NCBI GenBank assembly: GCA_023052935.1
Contig: CM041295.1
Span: 104,828,711-104,892,710 of the forward strand
Direction: 5' to 3'
Length of the DNA: 64,000 bases
DNA from: Piezodorus guildinii
Taxonomy: Eukaryota > Arthropoda > Insecta > Hemiptera > Pentatomidae
Below are positions 32,490 through 43,110 of this stretch, in pieces (position 1 is the stretch's first letter; each line of letters opens with the position of its first letter). The position numbers and the translations under genes were made by a program. The notes below the pieces were generated by a model that ran no database searches, was not told the DNA's origin, and worked only from the letters and a program-made list of their open reading frames with translations.

Positions 32490-33215
32490 AAAAAAATCTG
32501 GTGCCGGGAAAAAACGACTTTCATCCACCTTGGCTGTTAAAATCAATTTAAGAACAATTAAATAAATTTATATTTACAAATTTATAAGTTAATTTAGATC
32601 AAAAGTTTTTTTTCAGTTTCGTTGGAAACATTTGATTTATATTAAATAATATAGCAATACTATATTGTTATGTATAATAATCAGTAATAAGTTTAGGCTT
32701 TATTAGTCACTTTACCTTACCTTTTACAACTTTGTATATAAGATAATATTTTTTAAAAAAATATTTAGCTTTCCAACGCTATCTTATACATCTATGTTGC
32801 TGTTTTATGTTCAGAAAACCAAAAACTCTAGTGCGCGCTACACACTACTATCACTTACCTTCGTTATTTAAATCGATTTGAGATTTCTTTAACAAATTTA
32901 GAAACGAAAATAAATTGTTAAAGAATTATTTTAATTGAGTTTTAAAAGAATCATGCGTTTTATTAAATAATCTATTATATTATTATCTACTACAATAAAT
33001 TTCTTTTATCGGCTTTTCATCACTCTTTATTAACTTTTACAACAGTATGTATAAGATTATATTTTTTCTACTATCTCTAGCATTCCGACGGTATGTTAAA
33101 CATGTATATCACTGTTCTTCAGTTCAAAAACAAAAAATTGCATTAACAAAAATATTTTTGCAGTTATCTCTTTTAGTTGGATATCGAATTCGTTGAACTT
33201 ATATATTTAACTATT
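32490..33215 (-). repeat. Family A repeat, two overlapping 3' ends
   Basis: Reverse-strand 3' termini occur at 32497-32860 and again at 32829-33215 ('CACTACTATCACTTACC'), followed by the middle part. The second copy is cut where the + strand copy starts at 33219. Confidence 0.75.
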
Positions 33216-33218
33216 TTT

Positions 33219-34037
33219 ACTTTCACTTACTATATATAGTAAGGGGGAGTATTGCGATCGTGAAAATTTTCGAATTCCAGTTTTCAACGGAAATACACGT
33301 TTTAGGGTCCCCTGAGTCCAAATAACCAAGTCCCGCAAAAAGGTCTGTGTGTGTGTGTGTGTGTGTGTGTCTGTGTGTGTGTGTGTGTGGTTACTCCCGG
33401 GCGGAAACGGTGAGTCCTATGAAACTGAAATTTCATATTTAAGACAACTATACGCCCGAGACGTGACAAAACTTTTTTCATCTAAATGAGCCTACCAGAA
33501 GAGGCACTTTATACCATGCATTTTGCACCTTTTTTCGATTTTCTCAAAAACGGTTCCGACGATTTTGATTAAACTCGCTATATCGATGTAAAATTTAATG
33601 GGCTTTAATATCATGTAGGTTTTATTTAGATAAAAATGGTCTGACAGGGCTTAAATGCCGATATTTTAAATTGTCTTCCCCTAAAGTACCTTTAATTTTG
33701 TAGATTCAATAATAATAACTAGATTATCTTGTTAACGCTGATGAAAAACTGGTAAATATATAAATTGAATAAATTCGATACCCAACTAAAGGAGAAAACA
33801 GAAAAAATATTTTTTTAATGCAATTTTTCGTTTTTGAACATGAGAGCAGTAATATACATGTATGATATACCGTTGGAAAGCTAAAGATTTTAGAAAAATT
33901 ATCATCTCATACACAAGCTTTTAAAAGTTAATAGAGAGTGATGAAATGAACATAAAACTAACTGATTATTTTAGATAATAATATAATAGATTTTTGAATC
34001 AAACACATGTTTCTATAGAAATTTAATTTAATTTATT
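33219..34037 (+). repeat. Family A repeat, first of a head-to-tail pair
   Basis: Starts ACTTTCACTTAC with the CTTACTATATATAGTAAG palindrome, has a (GT)n tract at 33346-33388, and stops at 34037 lacking the last ~115 bp. The next copy begins at once. The two are very similar throughout (only a few differences per 100 bp by eye). Confidence 0.9.
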
Positions 34038-34965
34038 ACTTTCACTTACTATATATAGTAAGGGGAAGTATTGCGATCGTGGAAATTTTCGATTTCCAGT
34101 TTTCAACGGAAATACACGTTTTAGGATCCCCTGAGTCCAAATAACCAAGTCCCGCAAAAAGGTCTGTGTGTGTGTGTCTGTGTGTGTGTGTGTCTGTGTG
34201 TGTGTGTGTGGTAACTCCCGGGCGGAAACGGTAAGTCCTATGAAACTGAAATTTCATAGTTAAGACAACTATACGCCCGAGACGTGACAAAACTTTTTTC
34301 ATCTAAATGAGCCTACCAGAAGAGGCACTTTATACCATGCATTTAGCACCTTTTTTCGATTTTCTCAAAAACGGTTCCGACGATTTTGATTAAACTCGCT
34401 ATATCGATGTAAAATTTAATGGGCTTTAATATCATGTAAGTTTTATTTAGATAAAAATGGTCTGACGGGGCTTAAATGCCGATATTTTAAATTGTCTTCC
34501 CCTAAAGTACCTTTAATTTTGTAGATTCAATAATAATAACTAGATTATCTTGTTAACGCTGATGAAAAACTGGTAAATATATAAATTGAATAAATTCGAT
34601 ACCCAACTAAAGGAGAAAACAGAAAAAATATTTTTTTAATGCAATTTTTCGTTTTTGAACTTAAGAGCAGTACTATACATGTATGACATACCGTTGGAAA
34701 GCTAAAGATTTTAGAAAAATTATCATCTCATACTCAAGCTTTTAAAAGTTAATAGAGAGTGATGAAATGAACATAAAACTAACTGATTATTTTAGATAAT
34801 AATATAATAGATTTTTTAATGAAACACATGTTTCTATAGAAATTTAATTTGATTAATTCCTTAATCATTTCACGTATTTTTCTCTCTAAATGTATTTGAA
34901 AATTCTTTCATCGATTTTAAAAACAGAGGTAAGTGAAAGTCGTGTGTTGCTCGCACCAGATTTTT
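34038..34965 (+). repeat. Family A repeat, full length (reference copy)
   Basis: About 930 bp: 5' ACTTTCACTTAC, palindrome, GCGATCG block, (GT)n tract, 'ACTTTATACCATGCAT', 'GCTCGCTATATCGATG'-type block, 'GCTAAAGATTTTAGAAAA', and 3' GGTAAGTGAAAGTCGTGTG ending CACCAGATTTTTT. The first 12 bases are inverted at the 3' side (GTAAGTGAAAGT). No coding frame, so it is non-autonomous or a remnant. Confidence 0.9.
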
Positions 34966-34969
34966 TAGA

Positions 34970-35339
34970 AATGCTAATCAGATGATATGCCCAATTTCAT
35001 AAAAACTACAAAATTAAAGGAACTTTAGAGGAAGAAATATTGAAATATCGGCATTTATACCCTGTCAGACTATTTCAATCGGAATGAAACCTACATCATA
35101 TTAAAACCCGTCCAATTTTACAACGATATAGCCAGTTTAATCAAAACCGTTGGAGGTTTTTTGAGAAAATTGTAAATAGGTGCAAAATGCAAGGTATAAA
35201 GTAGGGGTGGGCATATTCGGATGATCGTCATAATCGAATGTTCGCACTTCGATGATTTAAATAATCGAATGATCCAATGATTAATATGCATTGTGAAAGA
35301 CAATTCCCCTCTCTACGATTGCTGAGCTATAATTTATGT

Positions 35340-35371
<32 letters not shown>

Positions 35372-35605
35372 GGTCATTCAGTGCCACCCCCTTATTAATC
35401 CCTCCATTATCGTTACAAAATTCAGTTCGAATGATCATTCGTTTCTCCAAACCCATTAATCCGATAATCGATTAATTCGAATGATTGAAATAATCGAATG
35501 ATCTGATAATCGTCATTCGATTATGCCCACCCCTAGTATAATGTGGCTCTTCTGTTTACCTGATTTTGATGAAAAGGTTGCTGTAACATCTCGGGTGTAT
35601 AATTG
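34970..35605 (-). repeat. Family A repeat, interrupted by a hAT MITE
   Basis: Reverse-strand middle to 5' part. It runs to '...GCAAGGTATAAAG' at 35201, is broken by the MITE, and resumes at 35536 with GTATAATGTGGCTCTTC, ending at about 35605. Confidence 0.85.
35202..35535. mobile_element. hAT-type MITE
   Basis: 334 bp with terminal inverted repeats starting TAGGGGTGGGCATA and ending TATGCCCACCCCTA. It is flanked by GTATAAAG (35194-35201) and GTATAATG (35536-35543), an 8-bp target duplication with one change. The uninterrupted family A sequence GGTATAAAGTGCCTCTTC in other copies shows the empty site. Inside are ATCGAATGA/TCATTCGAT repeats and a 27-base A-run (35345-35371). Confidence 0.93.
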
Positions 35606-36224
35606 TATTAATAAACATATAAATACTTAAATTTCTGCACGTGTTTAAACGTATATCCTGATAATTTTTAAAACAATATATAACTGTGGTTGTTTCTTCT
35701 GTGGGAAAATATGGTATTAAACATAGGGAGAGATACCGTTTCCTAAAATAAAATACGAGGAGGACAAATATTACAGAAACGGCCATTGAGGACAAGGTAT
35801 GACAGTAAATTCTGAGGAGGGTAGTTGAAGTGGTATCCTACGAGTAAGGTTATAGCTACCTCGGAGGCAACAGTATTTCCATATGTATATATGTTTATTT
35901 CTCAGTTTATTTTTATGTATATATGTAAGAACATTTTCTTTTATCAATATACTTATCCTTTTAGGCGTATAGGTTGGGCAGAAATAACAAAACAAATTGA
36001 AAAATATTGTTTAAAAATTCAATGCAATAAAAAAAAATTGGTCAAAAAAATCACGACTTTTATTTACCTCCTTTTTTTAAAAAAATTTAAAAACTTTTAT
36101 ATGAAAGTAGAGTTTAAAAATATCCTTATTAATTACATTGAAATTTTAGGGATAGATTTTTTCTGTGTTTTATGATTTCCAATAGAGTTTTATTATATAA
36201 AACTATCACTAACGTACATGCATT
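35606..36224. other. No gene seen
   Basis: AT-rich. The 116-codon frame at 35825-36175 is lysine/phenylalanine-rich and looks like chance. Confidence 0.45.
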
Positions 36225-37230
36225 TTTCTCATCACTTCCCATTTATTTTTAAAGCTTTTTTTTTTTTTGTCTGAAATATTTAGCTTTCTAACGGTATATT
36301 ATACGTACATATTATATTCTTCTAAAGGACGAAAAAAAAAATCTGTAAAAATGTGTTGTGTAGTTTTCTACTTTAGCTAATAGAATTAATACATATGTAG
36401 CTTATTTATCGATAAATAACTGCGTGAGTATTACTTACTAAAAACCATATGTTTTTTTATGAAGGAAGGTTACACACAGCGAGTGAGTCCGGAACGGTGT
36501 TAGATCGCAGGCCTGATTAGTTAACATTGTTTTGTGTATGAGCTCTTAATTGTCAGTGAATAATCATTTTTATGTTTAGTTTTATCTATCAGTTAGCCTT
36601 TAATTAATCCTAAATTTGTAAAATCCCTTTTTGTTAATTTTCATATAATTTTTGTTTGTATTTATTAATTTTGATTAAATTGTTATGATTAAAATCTGAG
36701 CAAATATTGTTTTTACATTTATCCTTGCACAACGAGGCTAAACATACTTACCAACTTTTAATTAATGATAACACCTAGTAACGGTTAACTATTTCAAATC
36801 TACAAAATATAACATACTTCAAAGAATGAAAGTTTTTAAAATTTGGCGTTTTAAACCCAGTAACTATTTCAAAAGAGTATAAAATATTCCAAGATATTTA
36901 AGCACATTTCTTTGAGCGAAGGTGTAGTGAGTTTAAACAAAATCGTTTTTAATAAACTCTTGAACAAGTGTGAAATGCATAGTATAAAGTAGCTCGTTTA
37001 GTTTAATTTAGTGAAAATGTTTTTGTAACATCCCAGGTATATAACAGCCTTAAATGTAAATTTAAGTTTCATACTACTTTCCGGGCTTGACTTATTAACT
37101 GCTCACCGAGGTATTTTTGTGGGAATTATTATGTTGACTATGGGAACCCTAAAAGTCTAATTACATAATTTTTACTATAGCACTATTTTTCCTTACTAGG
37201 TATTTTATATATAGGCAAGTGGAAGTAAAA
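36225..37230 (-). repeat. Family A repeat, fragmented
   Basis: Reverse-strand pieces at 36225-36340 ('ATATTTAGCTTTCTAACGGTATATTATACG') and about 36930-37230 ('GTGAAATGCATAGTATAAAGTAGC' to the 'ATATAGGCAAGTGGAAGTAAAA' end), separated by unrelated AT-rich DNA. Confidence 0.65.
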
Positions 37231-37264
37231 ATGAATGAATATCCCATTACGTGGCGGTGAAACA

Positions 37265-37345
37265 TATGCAAACAACTGAAAGAAAGAAAAGTAAATTTTG
37301 TTCTGGGATCTTCAGCCCCCTTAGAATAATAATAAAGTACAAAAA
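37265..37345 (-). repeat. LINE-like 3' end scrap
   Basis: AAGAAAAGTAAATTTTGTTC, then CTGGGATCTTCAGCCCCCTTAG, AATAATAATAAA. It is nearly the same as 46735-46805, and resembles the 3' end of the CR1-like family (stem flanked by AGAATAAT). Confidence 0.55.
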
Positions 37346-37474
37346 CTGAGTCTTGTATCTGACGTAGAAACAAAAAACATACTTAAAGATGTACTTACAT
37401 CGTTTATAAAAGTAAGATTTACGACATATGACTACTACTTACATTATTTATAAAAGAAGGAAATAAAACGATAG

Positions 37475-37479
<5 letters not shown>

Positions 37480-37512
<33 letters not shown>
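37480..37512. repeat. (TA)n microsatellite
   Basis: TA tract of about 32 bp. Confidence 0.9.
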
Positions 37513-37572
37513 CAAAAAAAAAGTTTTTGTTTACATATTTGTAGTGGTCCTCATTTTAGAATGTAATATTAT

Positions 37573-38160
37573 AATAATAATAAATTCTTTATTTATTTTG
37601 GGACAAGTCCCTTTAGAATAATTTTACAGATAAATCAAATTGGAACTTTAGTATCTTAGAGTAATAAAAAAATAAAATAAACAAAAAACAACATTATGAA
37701 TGATAGTAATAAATTAACAGGTAGCTTCTAATAATAATACTTTAGACAAACAAATAAAACAAACTAGACAAAAAATAAAATTTTTACATATTCATATATA
37801 CAGGGCTAATTAAAATAAATTTACAATGCTTGTGAAAAGTGTAACTTAAAATACATAAATGTTTGAATACAATGCATAATAAGATGTAGTAAATAATTGT
37901 TTTTCTCTGCTCTATTTACTGATTTTTATTGAAATAATATGACCATTATTCTTACTTTTTGTTTACAATTATTCGAAAGATTGATGGCTGAGGAGATAAA
38001 GGAATAATTTGTTTTTAAATGAGAATAAAGACGTTTTGCGTATAGCGATATGGAATTCCATAACGAAGTGACATGCAACGTAGAGACATTTTTAAGGAAT
38101 GATGTTCGATGACAAGGAAAATAGAGGTTACAGTGAGTTTGGATCTTGTATTAAACGAAT
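37573..38160 (-). pseudogene. CR1-like LINE, 3' end
   Basis: The reverse-strand 3' UTR has GGGACAAGTCCC (37600-37611) after AGAATAAA-like sequence. The ORF2 C-terminal piece at 37985-38150 is shared with 48820-49010 (IIPLSPQ.SIF near its end). Strongly degraded. Confidence 0.7.
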
Positions 38161-39095
38161 GTACCGTTAAAACAAATGTATACCGTTCATGATCGACTAA
38201 ATTATCGCTAAGTTTTCCTCTAGAGTTGAACCGAGGTTAAAACTAGCCCCGAAAACATGAATAGCCCCATGATTACTCCTATTAAGGGCTTAATTGAGAG
38301 GGCTGGGACGGAAGTGGGGGTCGTGTGAGCCCTCTAAACCTGCATTTCCCTACGCCCTACAAAGGGCCAGATTAGGGCGGCAAAGGCGCCATTAATGATT
38401 TGTAAATTAAATGGGATAACTTGCTTCATTGTTAAAACAATCTCAGGAGAGACATTTGGATGTATTAGGTGAAATATAAATTTTGGGGGTTGACCTTGAT
38501 AAAATATGAATTTATTTATATATCCTATAATTTTATTAATAATCGAATTATTCTCTTTCACTTCAATACAACGCTATTATATTTTATATATTACTATCGG
38601 ACCCGCTCCTTCTTCGCACAGGTGCGATTAGAATGATGTGCCATTTATGTTTAAAAAATTTCTGTCTGACCGATTTAGAGTTTATCGCTTTAGAAGTGTT
38701 AGTTTATCGTAACGAAAAGTACAATTAGCAAGAAAAAGTGTTTATTTTATAACGTCTATTCATTATTATATTTAATCATCGGCATAAATGAAAAAAACAT
38801 ATATCAAAATTAGTTTATTTGTTTTTTTTAATTTTAAGTACAGATAACCGAAAATTTAATGTAAATATAATGAAAACGTGATTGCTATTTATGTATTAAA
38901 AAACTACAGAAATAACAACGGTTCCTATTTTATTCGGTTTATTTCTATTTTATATTTCAAATGTACTATTTAAATTACATTTTAAAGGTTAAATTAAGTT
39001 TTCGTAGGAATCCCATTTAGTTTACTGAGATACAATTTAATACAATTTTTTTGGAAACATAATATTGATCTTTGGGGACCACTAAACCTTCAAAA
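38161..39095. other. Intron DNA with a GC-richer patch (38215-38475)
   Basis: The patch lacks open frames and repeat relatives, and contains CCATTAATGATTTG and GGGCTTAATTGAG (homeodomain-type ATTA cores) plus CCCTACGCCCTAC. It is a candidate conserved non-coding element of the host gene, based on composition only. The rest is AT-rich without features. Confidence 0.3.
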
Positions 39096-39099
39096 TCCT

Positions 39100-39270
39100 T
39101 CCCTATCTGATCCTTGCAATCCAAAATCCTTCGAAAATTCCTAAATGCCTCCATGCTTTACCTAACCTGAGATAGATATATCTCTTTTAATTTCAAACCC
39201 CTAGCCTACAGAGACCAGCTTGTCCCTAACCTATCATCGTTATGTATTATCGTTAAACCTTGAAGGAAGC
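39100..39270 (+). pseudogene. Jockey-like LINE, 3' scrap
   Basis: Contains 'CCTTGCAATCCAAAATCCTT' and the following codons up to the ORF2 terminus; closest to 17140-17412. Internally deleted. Confidence 0.65.
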
Positions 39271-39350
39271 TGAAAAAAAGTGATAAACAAAAAAATACTT
39301 TGAAGTACAACCATTGAATTTGAAAAATGCCATTATAGTGCTTGAATATG

Positions 39351-39757
39351 GCTTATATACAATTGAGACGTTGATTTCCAAAAGGTACTAAAGAACGTTT
39401 TTTACGAAATTAATTTTTTTACATATTTGTATTCTCATCATTTAGTTTTATCTAAATATTCTATTTTATGTTATCTAATGAACTCTCAAGTCCTTAAAAA
39501 ACGCGATTTAGAAATGCGGTCATTTTACTAAAAAGTACTAATTACGCATTTATTTTCCTTCCAAATCATTCTAAAAAAAATCATTTCATAACTTTAATAT
39601 GATGTTATTATTATAGTAAACAAATAATTCTAAATTTCAAGGTAAAGAGACCCAAATTAGCTAGTTCAATAATATAGTAATGAGAAATTTTCGCGCTTTC
39701 TGTAAAATTTCCTAGAATGGCTATAGTACCTTTTGGAAATCAACGTCTCAATTGTAG
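39351..39757. mobile_element. Repeat G, MITE with ~32-bp inverted ends
   Basis: Left TACAATTGAGACGTTGATTT, right its complement ending ACGTCTCAATTGTA; the inverted ends also share CCAAAAGGTACTA. It is flanked by TA-containing sequence (TACAATT.../...AATTGTA). Length ~407 bp, AT-rich body, no frame. A second right end lies at 16020-16137. Confidence 0.75.
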
Positions 39758-39872
39758 TCATTGAAATTGCACCATTCAATAAAAAAAAAATCTCCAAAAT
39801 TAAACAATGCATGGTTTTAAAAAATACTGATTAAACAAAAAAATAATATTATATATATTACAAGCTTAAGTT

Positions 39873-40205
39873 ATCTCTCGAAATGAATTATAATATTAAT
39901 TTTTAAAACTACGACCTCTGTTGATTAGTGTCATAGCTGTTTTCCTTGGAGATTGTTCTAATTCATGTAATCTCACAATATTAATTGTTTCTGATAGCAA
40001 AATGCTTAAAATTCAACATAATTAAAAATTGTATTCTGTTAGTAGTTAAAATTACTAACCAAGAACTAAGAAACTTTGTCTTTTTTTTTATTTATGATTT
40101 TTTATGTATGATGTAAATAAGTAGACAAGAACCAAAACATTCAATCGGATTAAATTCATTATTTAAAAAAAAATTAAAGCCCAGGTAATGCAATTCCTAT
40201 GACCA
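39873..40205 (+). repeat. Dispersed repeat D, copy 2
   Basis: Partner of 594-905, a little longer because of insertions (for example at 39930-39965). Confidence 0.7.
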
Positions 40206-40329
40206 CGATTTTATTCTGACATAGTTGTAAATTTCAATATAAAATAATGTCTAACTAAGCATGTTATCGTTTTGCTTATATATAATAAGCGGAATATTTG
40301 CAAACTTATCGATACGAACCTCTATTCAT

Positions 40330-40660
40330 GCGCAATTCAATCTATCAAGTATTCAACCTGACCTGATATCCCGGTTTCAACCGCAAGGATTTTGTTGTTG
40401 AGGTGTGTATTGCTGTTTAGAAATTTTGCAACTTCTAGCGGTGGAGAGGTTTCAATAGGGAGCGCTGGCATTGTCATGTTAATAGTGTTGCCCGGTGACG
40501 AAGGGCCACGGCTGAGGGAATATGATGGATGGGAGCCATGATTCTCGACCGCTGGCGGTAGGTCACCAAGCTGGGTCAGCAGCGGCATCTCATCTACAGT
40601 TACCTGCTTTCCCCTATAACGCTGTTCCCCAGATAAACTCTCAATTTTCAAGCGCGACGG
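40330..40660 (-). pseudogene. Unidentified open frame of 104 codons
   Basis: The reverse-strand frame 40651-40337 is less AT-rich than its surroundings and reads KIESLSGEQRYRGKQVTVDE, MPLLTQLGDLPPAVENHGSH, SLSRGPSSPGNTINMTMPAL and LNNKILAVETGISGQVEYL. Its composition (many G, P, S, E) is protein-like rather than random AT-rich. No splice borders were recognised, and upstream sequence is AT-rich. It could be part of a retroelement polyprotein or a processed pseudogene. Not recognised. Confidence 0.4.
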
Positions 40661-40864
40661 AGTATTTCTTATTCGGAAATTTTCTATTAATTATGAGGTT
40701 GTTTCAAACCAAATGTCTGTTATACAACTTTATGAAACCAATACATTTCTTTTTCAAATATTAAGCTCCTTTTTCCCAATTTATGACCAATTTAAAAAAT
40801 ATATATATATTTTATTGTTTCTTACAACTGTATATACAAATACTTTTTTTTTTTTTGTTCCATT

Positions 40865-41520
40865 TATTGAAATTTAGAAATAGAAATAGAAATAGAAAAT
40901 AAGCTTTGTTCTGGGACAATGTCCCTTCAGAATAACATTAATGGTCAAAATAATAATTTATATCTGGCCTAAAACAATATATAACTACATTTAAATAACA
41001 AAAAAAATAAATAAAAGGTCATTGTGACATCTCTATGTACATATTCAAAAATAAATACATAAGAATCAACCTAAAATATATCTTTTACATCTCATTAAAG
41101 TATATAAACAAATCACCTCACATAAATAGGCATAATACAAATTAAAATTAGCTTACATCGGACTGGAGAGAAAGTAAATATTGAAAGAGGAGGGATTTGA
41201 ATGATGGTAGGGAAGGAGCATGTCGGATGTATGAAGGGAGAGTATTCCATAAGGCAGTGGAACGGGCTAAAAAGGAGCAATCGTATTTTTTGGTTCTGTG
41301 GAAAGGAGTATGGAATTCGGACACACGGGATCTTGTTTCCTGGTGATGGGTTGAGGATTTAAATACCAGAAGGCTGTAGACGTAAAATGGGTGATGGGAG
41401 TAAATGATTTGATAAAGGAATGATCCAAGGAAATATTGTATTCGAAGGTTTGGGGTTAACCACTTTAACTCGTCGTAGAGGTGGGATACATGAGACCGTC
41501 TCGAGGTGCCGAACACAAAT
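40865..41520 (-). pseudogene. CR1-like LINE, 3' end with long C-terminal frame
   Basis: The reverse-strand frame 41516-41148 reads SRRSHVSHLYDELKWLTPNL, RIQYFLGSFLYQIIYSHHPF, RSRVSEFHTPFHRTKKYDCS, LARSTALWNTLPSYIRHA and FKSLLFQYLLSLQS: the complete ORF2 tail. The 3' UTR has GGGACAATGTCCC (40913-40925) and ends in TTTCTA repeats (reverse of 40875-40900). It is 5'-truncated and adjoins a jockey-like 3' end. Confidence 0.88.
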
Positions 41521-41534
41521 CTTAAAAAGCAACA

Positions 41535-42371
41535 GATTTACAACTGTATTAGTAAATACATCAAGTAAATTAGCTGTCAAATAATACACATGAAGAGAAA
41601 ATGCCCATTGGCATCACTCCAATATGAATCTAAACTAGAAGGTCTCGAGGCTATCTTCTTTTCAGGCGCCTTGGAGGATTGTCAGGAATAGAAGAGTAAG
41701 CAAGGATTGAAACTAGTGGGTTAGAGTGGGAGCGGAGTTTGTCATGGAAGGATTGATACCTGGTTCGGGCCAAATCAGCTACAAAGGGAATATTAAGGTC
41801 GTTATGGATGAGCTTGTTCGTGACAAAATAAGGAGCATTGAGGATTTTCCGAAGGATTTTGGATTGTAAGGATTGATGACGGGAAGAATTTTATGGTTTA
41901 GTGGAGCCCCATAGCTCAACTCCGTAAGTCCAGATAGGGCTTATGATGGTCATGAAGATGAGTCTTTTGTTGTAAAATGGAAGTTTAGAGCGGTTTTCTA
42001 GTAAGTGTTGAAGTAACCGAAAGCGGCGAGCAGTTTCTTGTCGTTTCAGTCTTGTATGAGGGTTCCATGTTACGTTTGTCTAGTAGAAGTCCTAGGTAAT
42101 GGATCTGTTCGACTGGAACAAGCGGAATATTATTAAAGGATACTGTAGGACAAGATGTCATAGGTTCACGACGAAGGGTAAAGGTTATTTGGTGGGATTT
42201 GATGGAATTTATTTTAATTCTCCAATTCTGACACCATACCTCAAGGACTCGGATGTGGTATTGAAGATTTTGAGAGGCAATAGTCGGATCATTATTGACT
42301 GATAACACACAGGTGTCATCAGCATAGGTAGAAAGGAAGGTGTTGGGATGGGTTGGGATATCAGCATACAC
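41535..42371 (-). pseudogene. Jockey-like LINE, reverse transcriptase C-half and 3' UTR
   Basis: Reverse strand: STYADDTCVLSVNNDPTIAS (catalytic YADD), VWCQNWRIKINSIKSHQITF, EQIHYLGLLLDKR, and then after frame changes RRFRLLQHLLENRSKLPFYN, WTYGVELWGSTKP, QSKILRKILNAPYFVTNKLI, HNDLNIPFVADLARTRYQSF, SIPDNPPRRLKRR. This covers everything from the RT catalytic box to the C-terminus with about two frameshifts, so it is the most complete jockey-like copy here. The 3' UTR starts at about 41640 and ends near 41541 (TTTACAACTGTATT). Confidence 0.88.
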
Positions 42372-42745
42372 AAATACAATAAGTAAAATGGCTAAATTAC
42401 AATAACAGGCATGGATAGACGTGTAAAAAATCTACCCAATAACTTCAAAGCTTATTTTATGAGCAGGTCTCGAGGCCACCGTCTTTTCAGGCGCCTCGGA
42501 GGATTACCGGGAATAGATGTAGATGAAAGGTTACGGACAATCAGGTTTGAGTGGGCTGGTAGTTTGGAATTAAAGGAGATTTATTTATCGCGGGCTAAGT
42601 CTGCTACCAGTGGGATATTTATGTCTCTATCGATGAGTTTATTAGTTACAAAGTAAGAAGCATTGAGGATTTTTCGTAGGATTTTAGGATGCAAAGATTG
42701 GATGCGTTTGATAGTTAAGTGGACCCCCATAACTCAATGCCTATG
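42372..42745 (-). pseudogene. Jockey-like LINE, 3' end
   Basis: A second reverse-strand 3' end directly behind the previous copy. It runs from the 3' UTR (42375-42465) through the LRR-type terminus to the 'QSKILRKI' region and 'SY..GVHLTI'-like codons near 42720. Confidence 0.75.
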
Positions 42746-43034
42746 GCCAATTTTTGAATCCCAAAACTTCAAACTAGGGTTTTGTGTAGGAATAAAGTCA
42801 GAGTATGCGTTTGTGACGTTAGAATTATTTACGAAAATTTCACCTTAATGGAAGTCACCCGAAACTCTGAACAGATGGATTTCTTTTAGGATAGGTCTGT
42901 CAAATAAGGCGGGTGTCCACGAGCTTCATAGTAAATATTTTAAGCCTTTTTTACCAGCCATAGTTACTTCACTTTCTTTTCAATGTGCTAGAAAATACTC
43001 CTTTATGTTACCATCATCATACCATGTGGTTGAA

Positions 43035-43110
43035 CAATGGTAATCCACTGAACCATTCATATTCGATCCTGTCGATCCAAAATCCTTTGTAAAATGCTGA
43101 AATCTCTTAA
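43035..43110 (+). pseudogene. Jockey-like LINE scrap
   Basis: Only the 'GATCCAAAATCCTTTGTAAA' neighbourhood is recognisable. Confidence 0.4.

Noticed and set aside
34042..34302. Threonine/histidine-rich minus-strand frame
   Set aside because: Shadow of the (GT)n tract of family A; not kept in other copies.
35825..36175. 116-codon frame rich in Lys, Phe and Ile
   Set aside because: Composition expected from AT-rich DNA, no domain, no splice borders.
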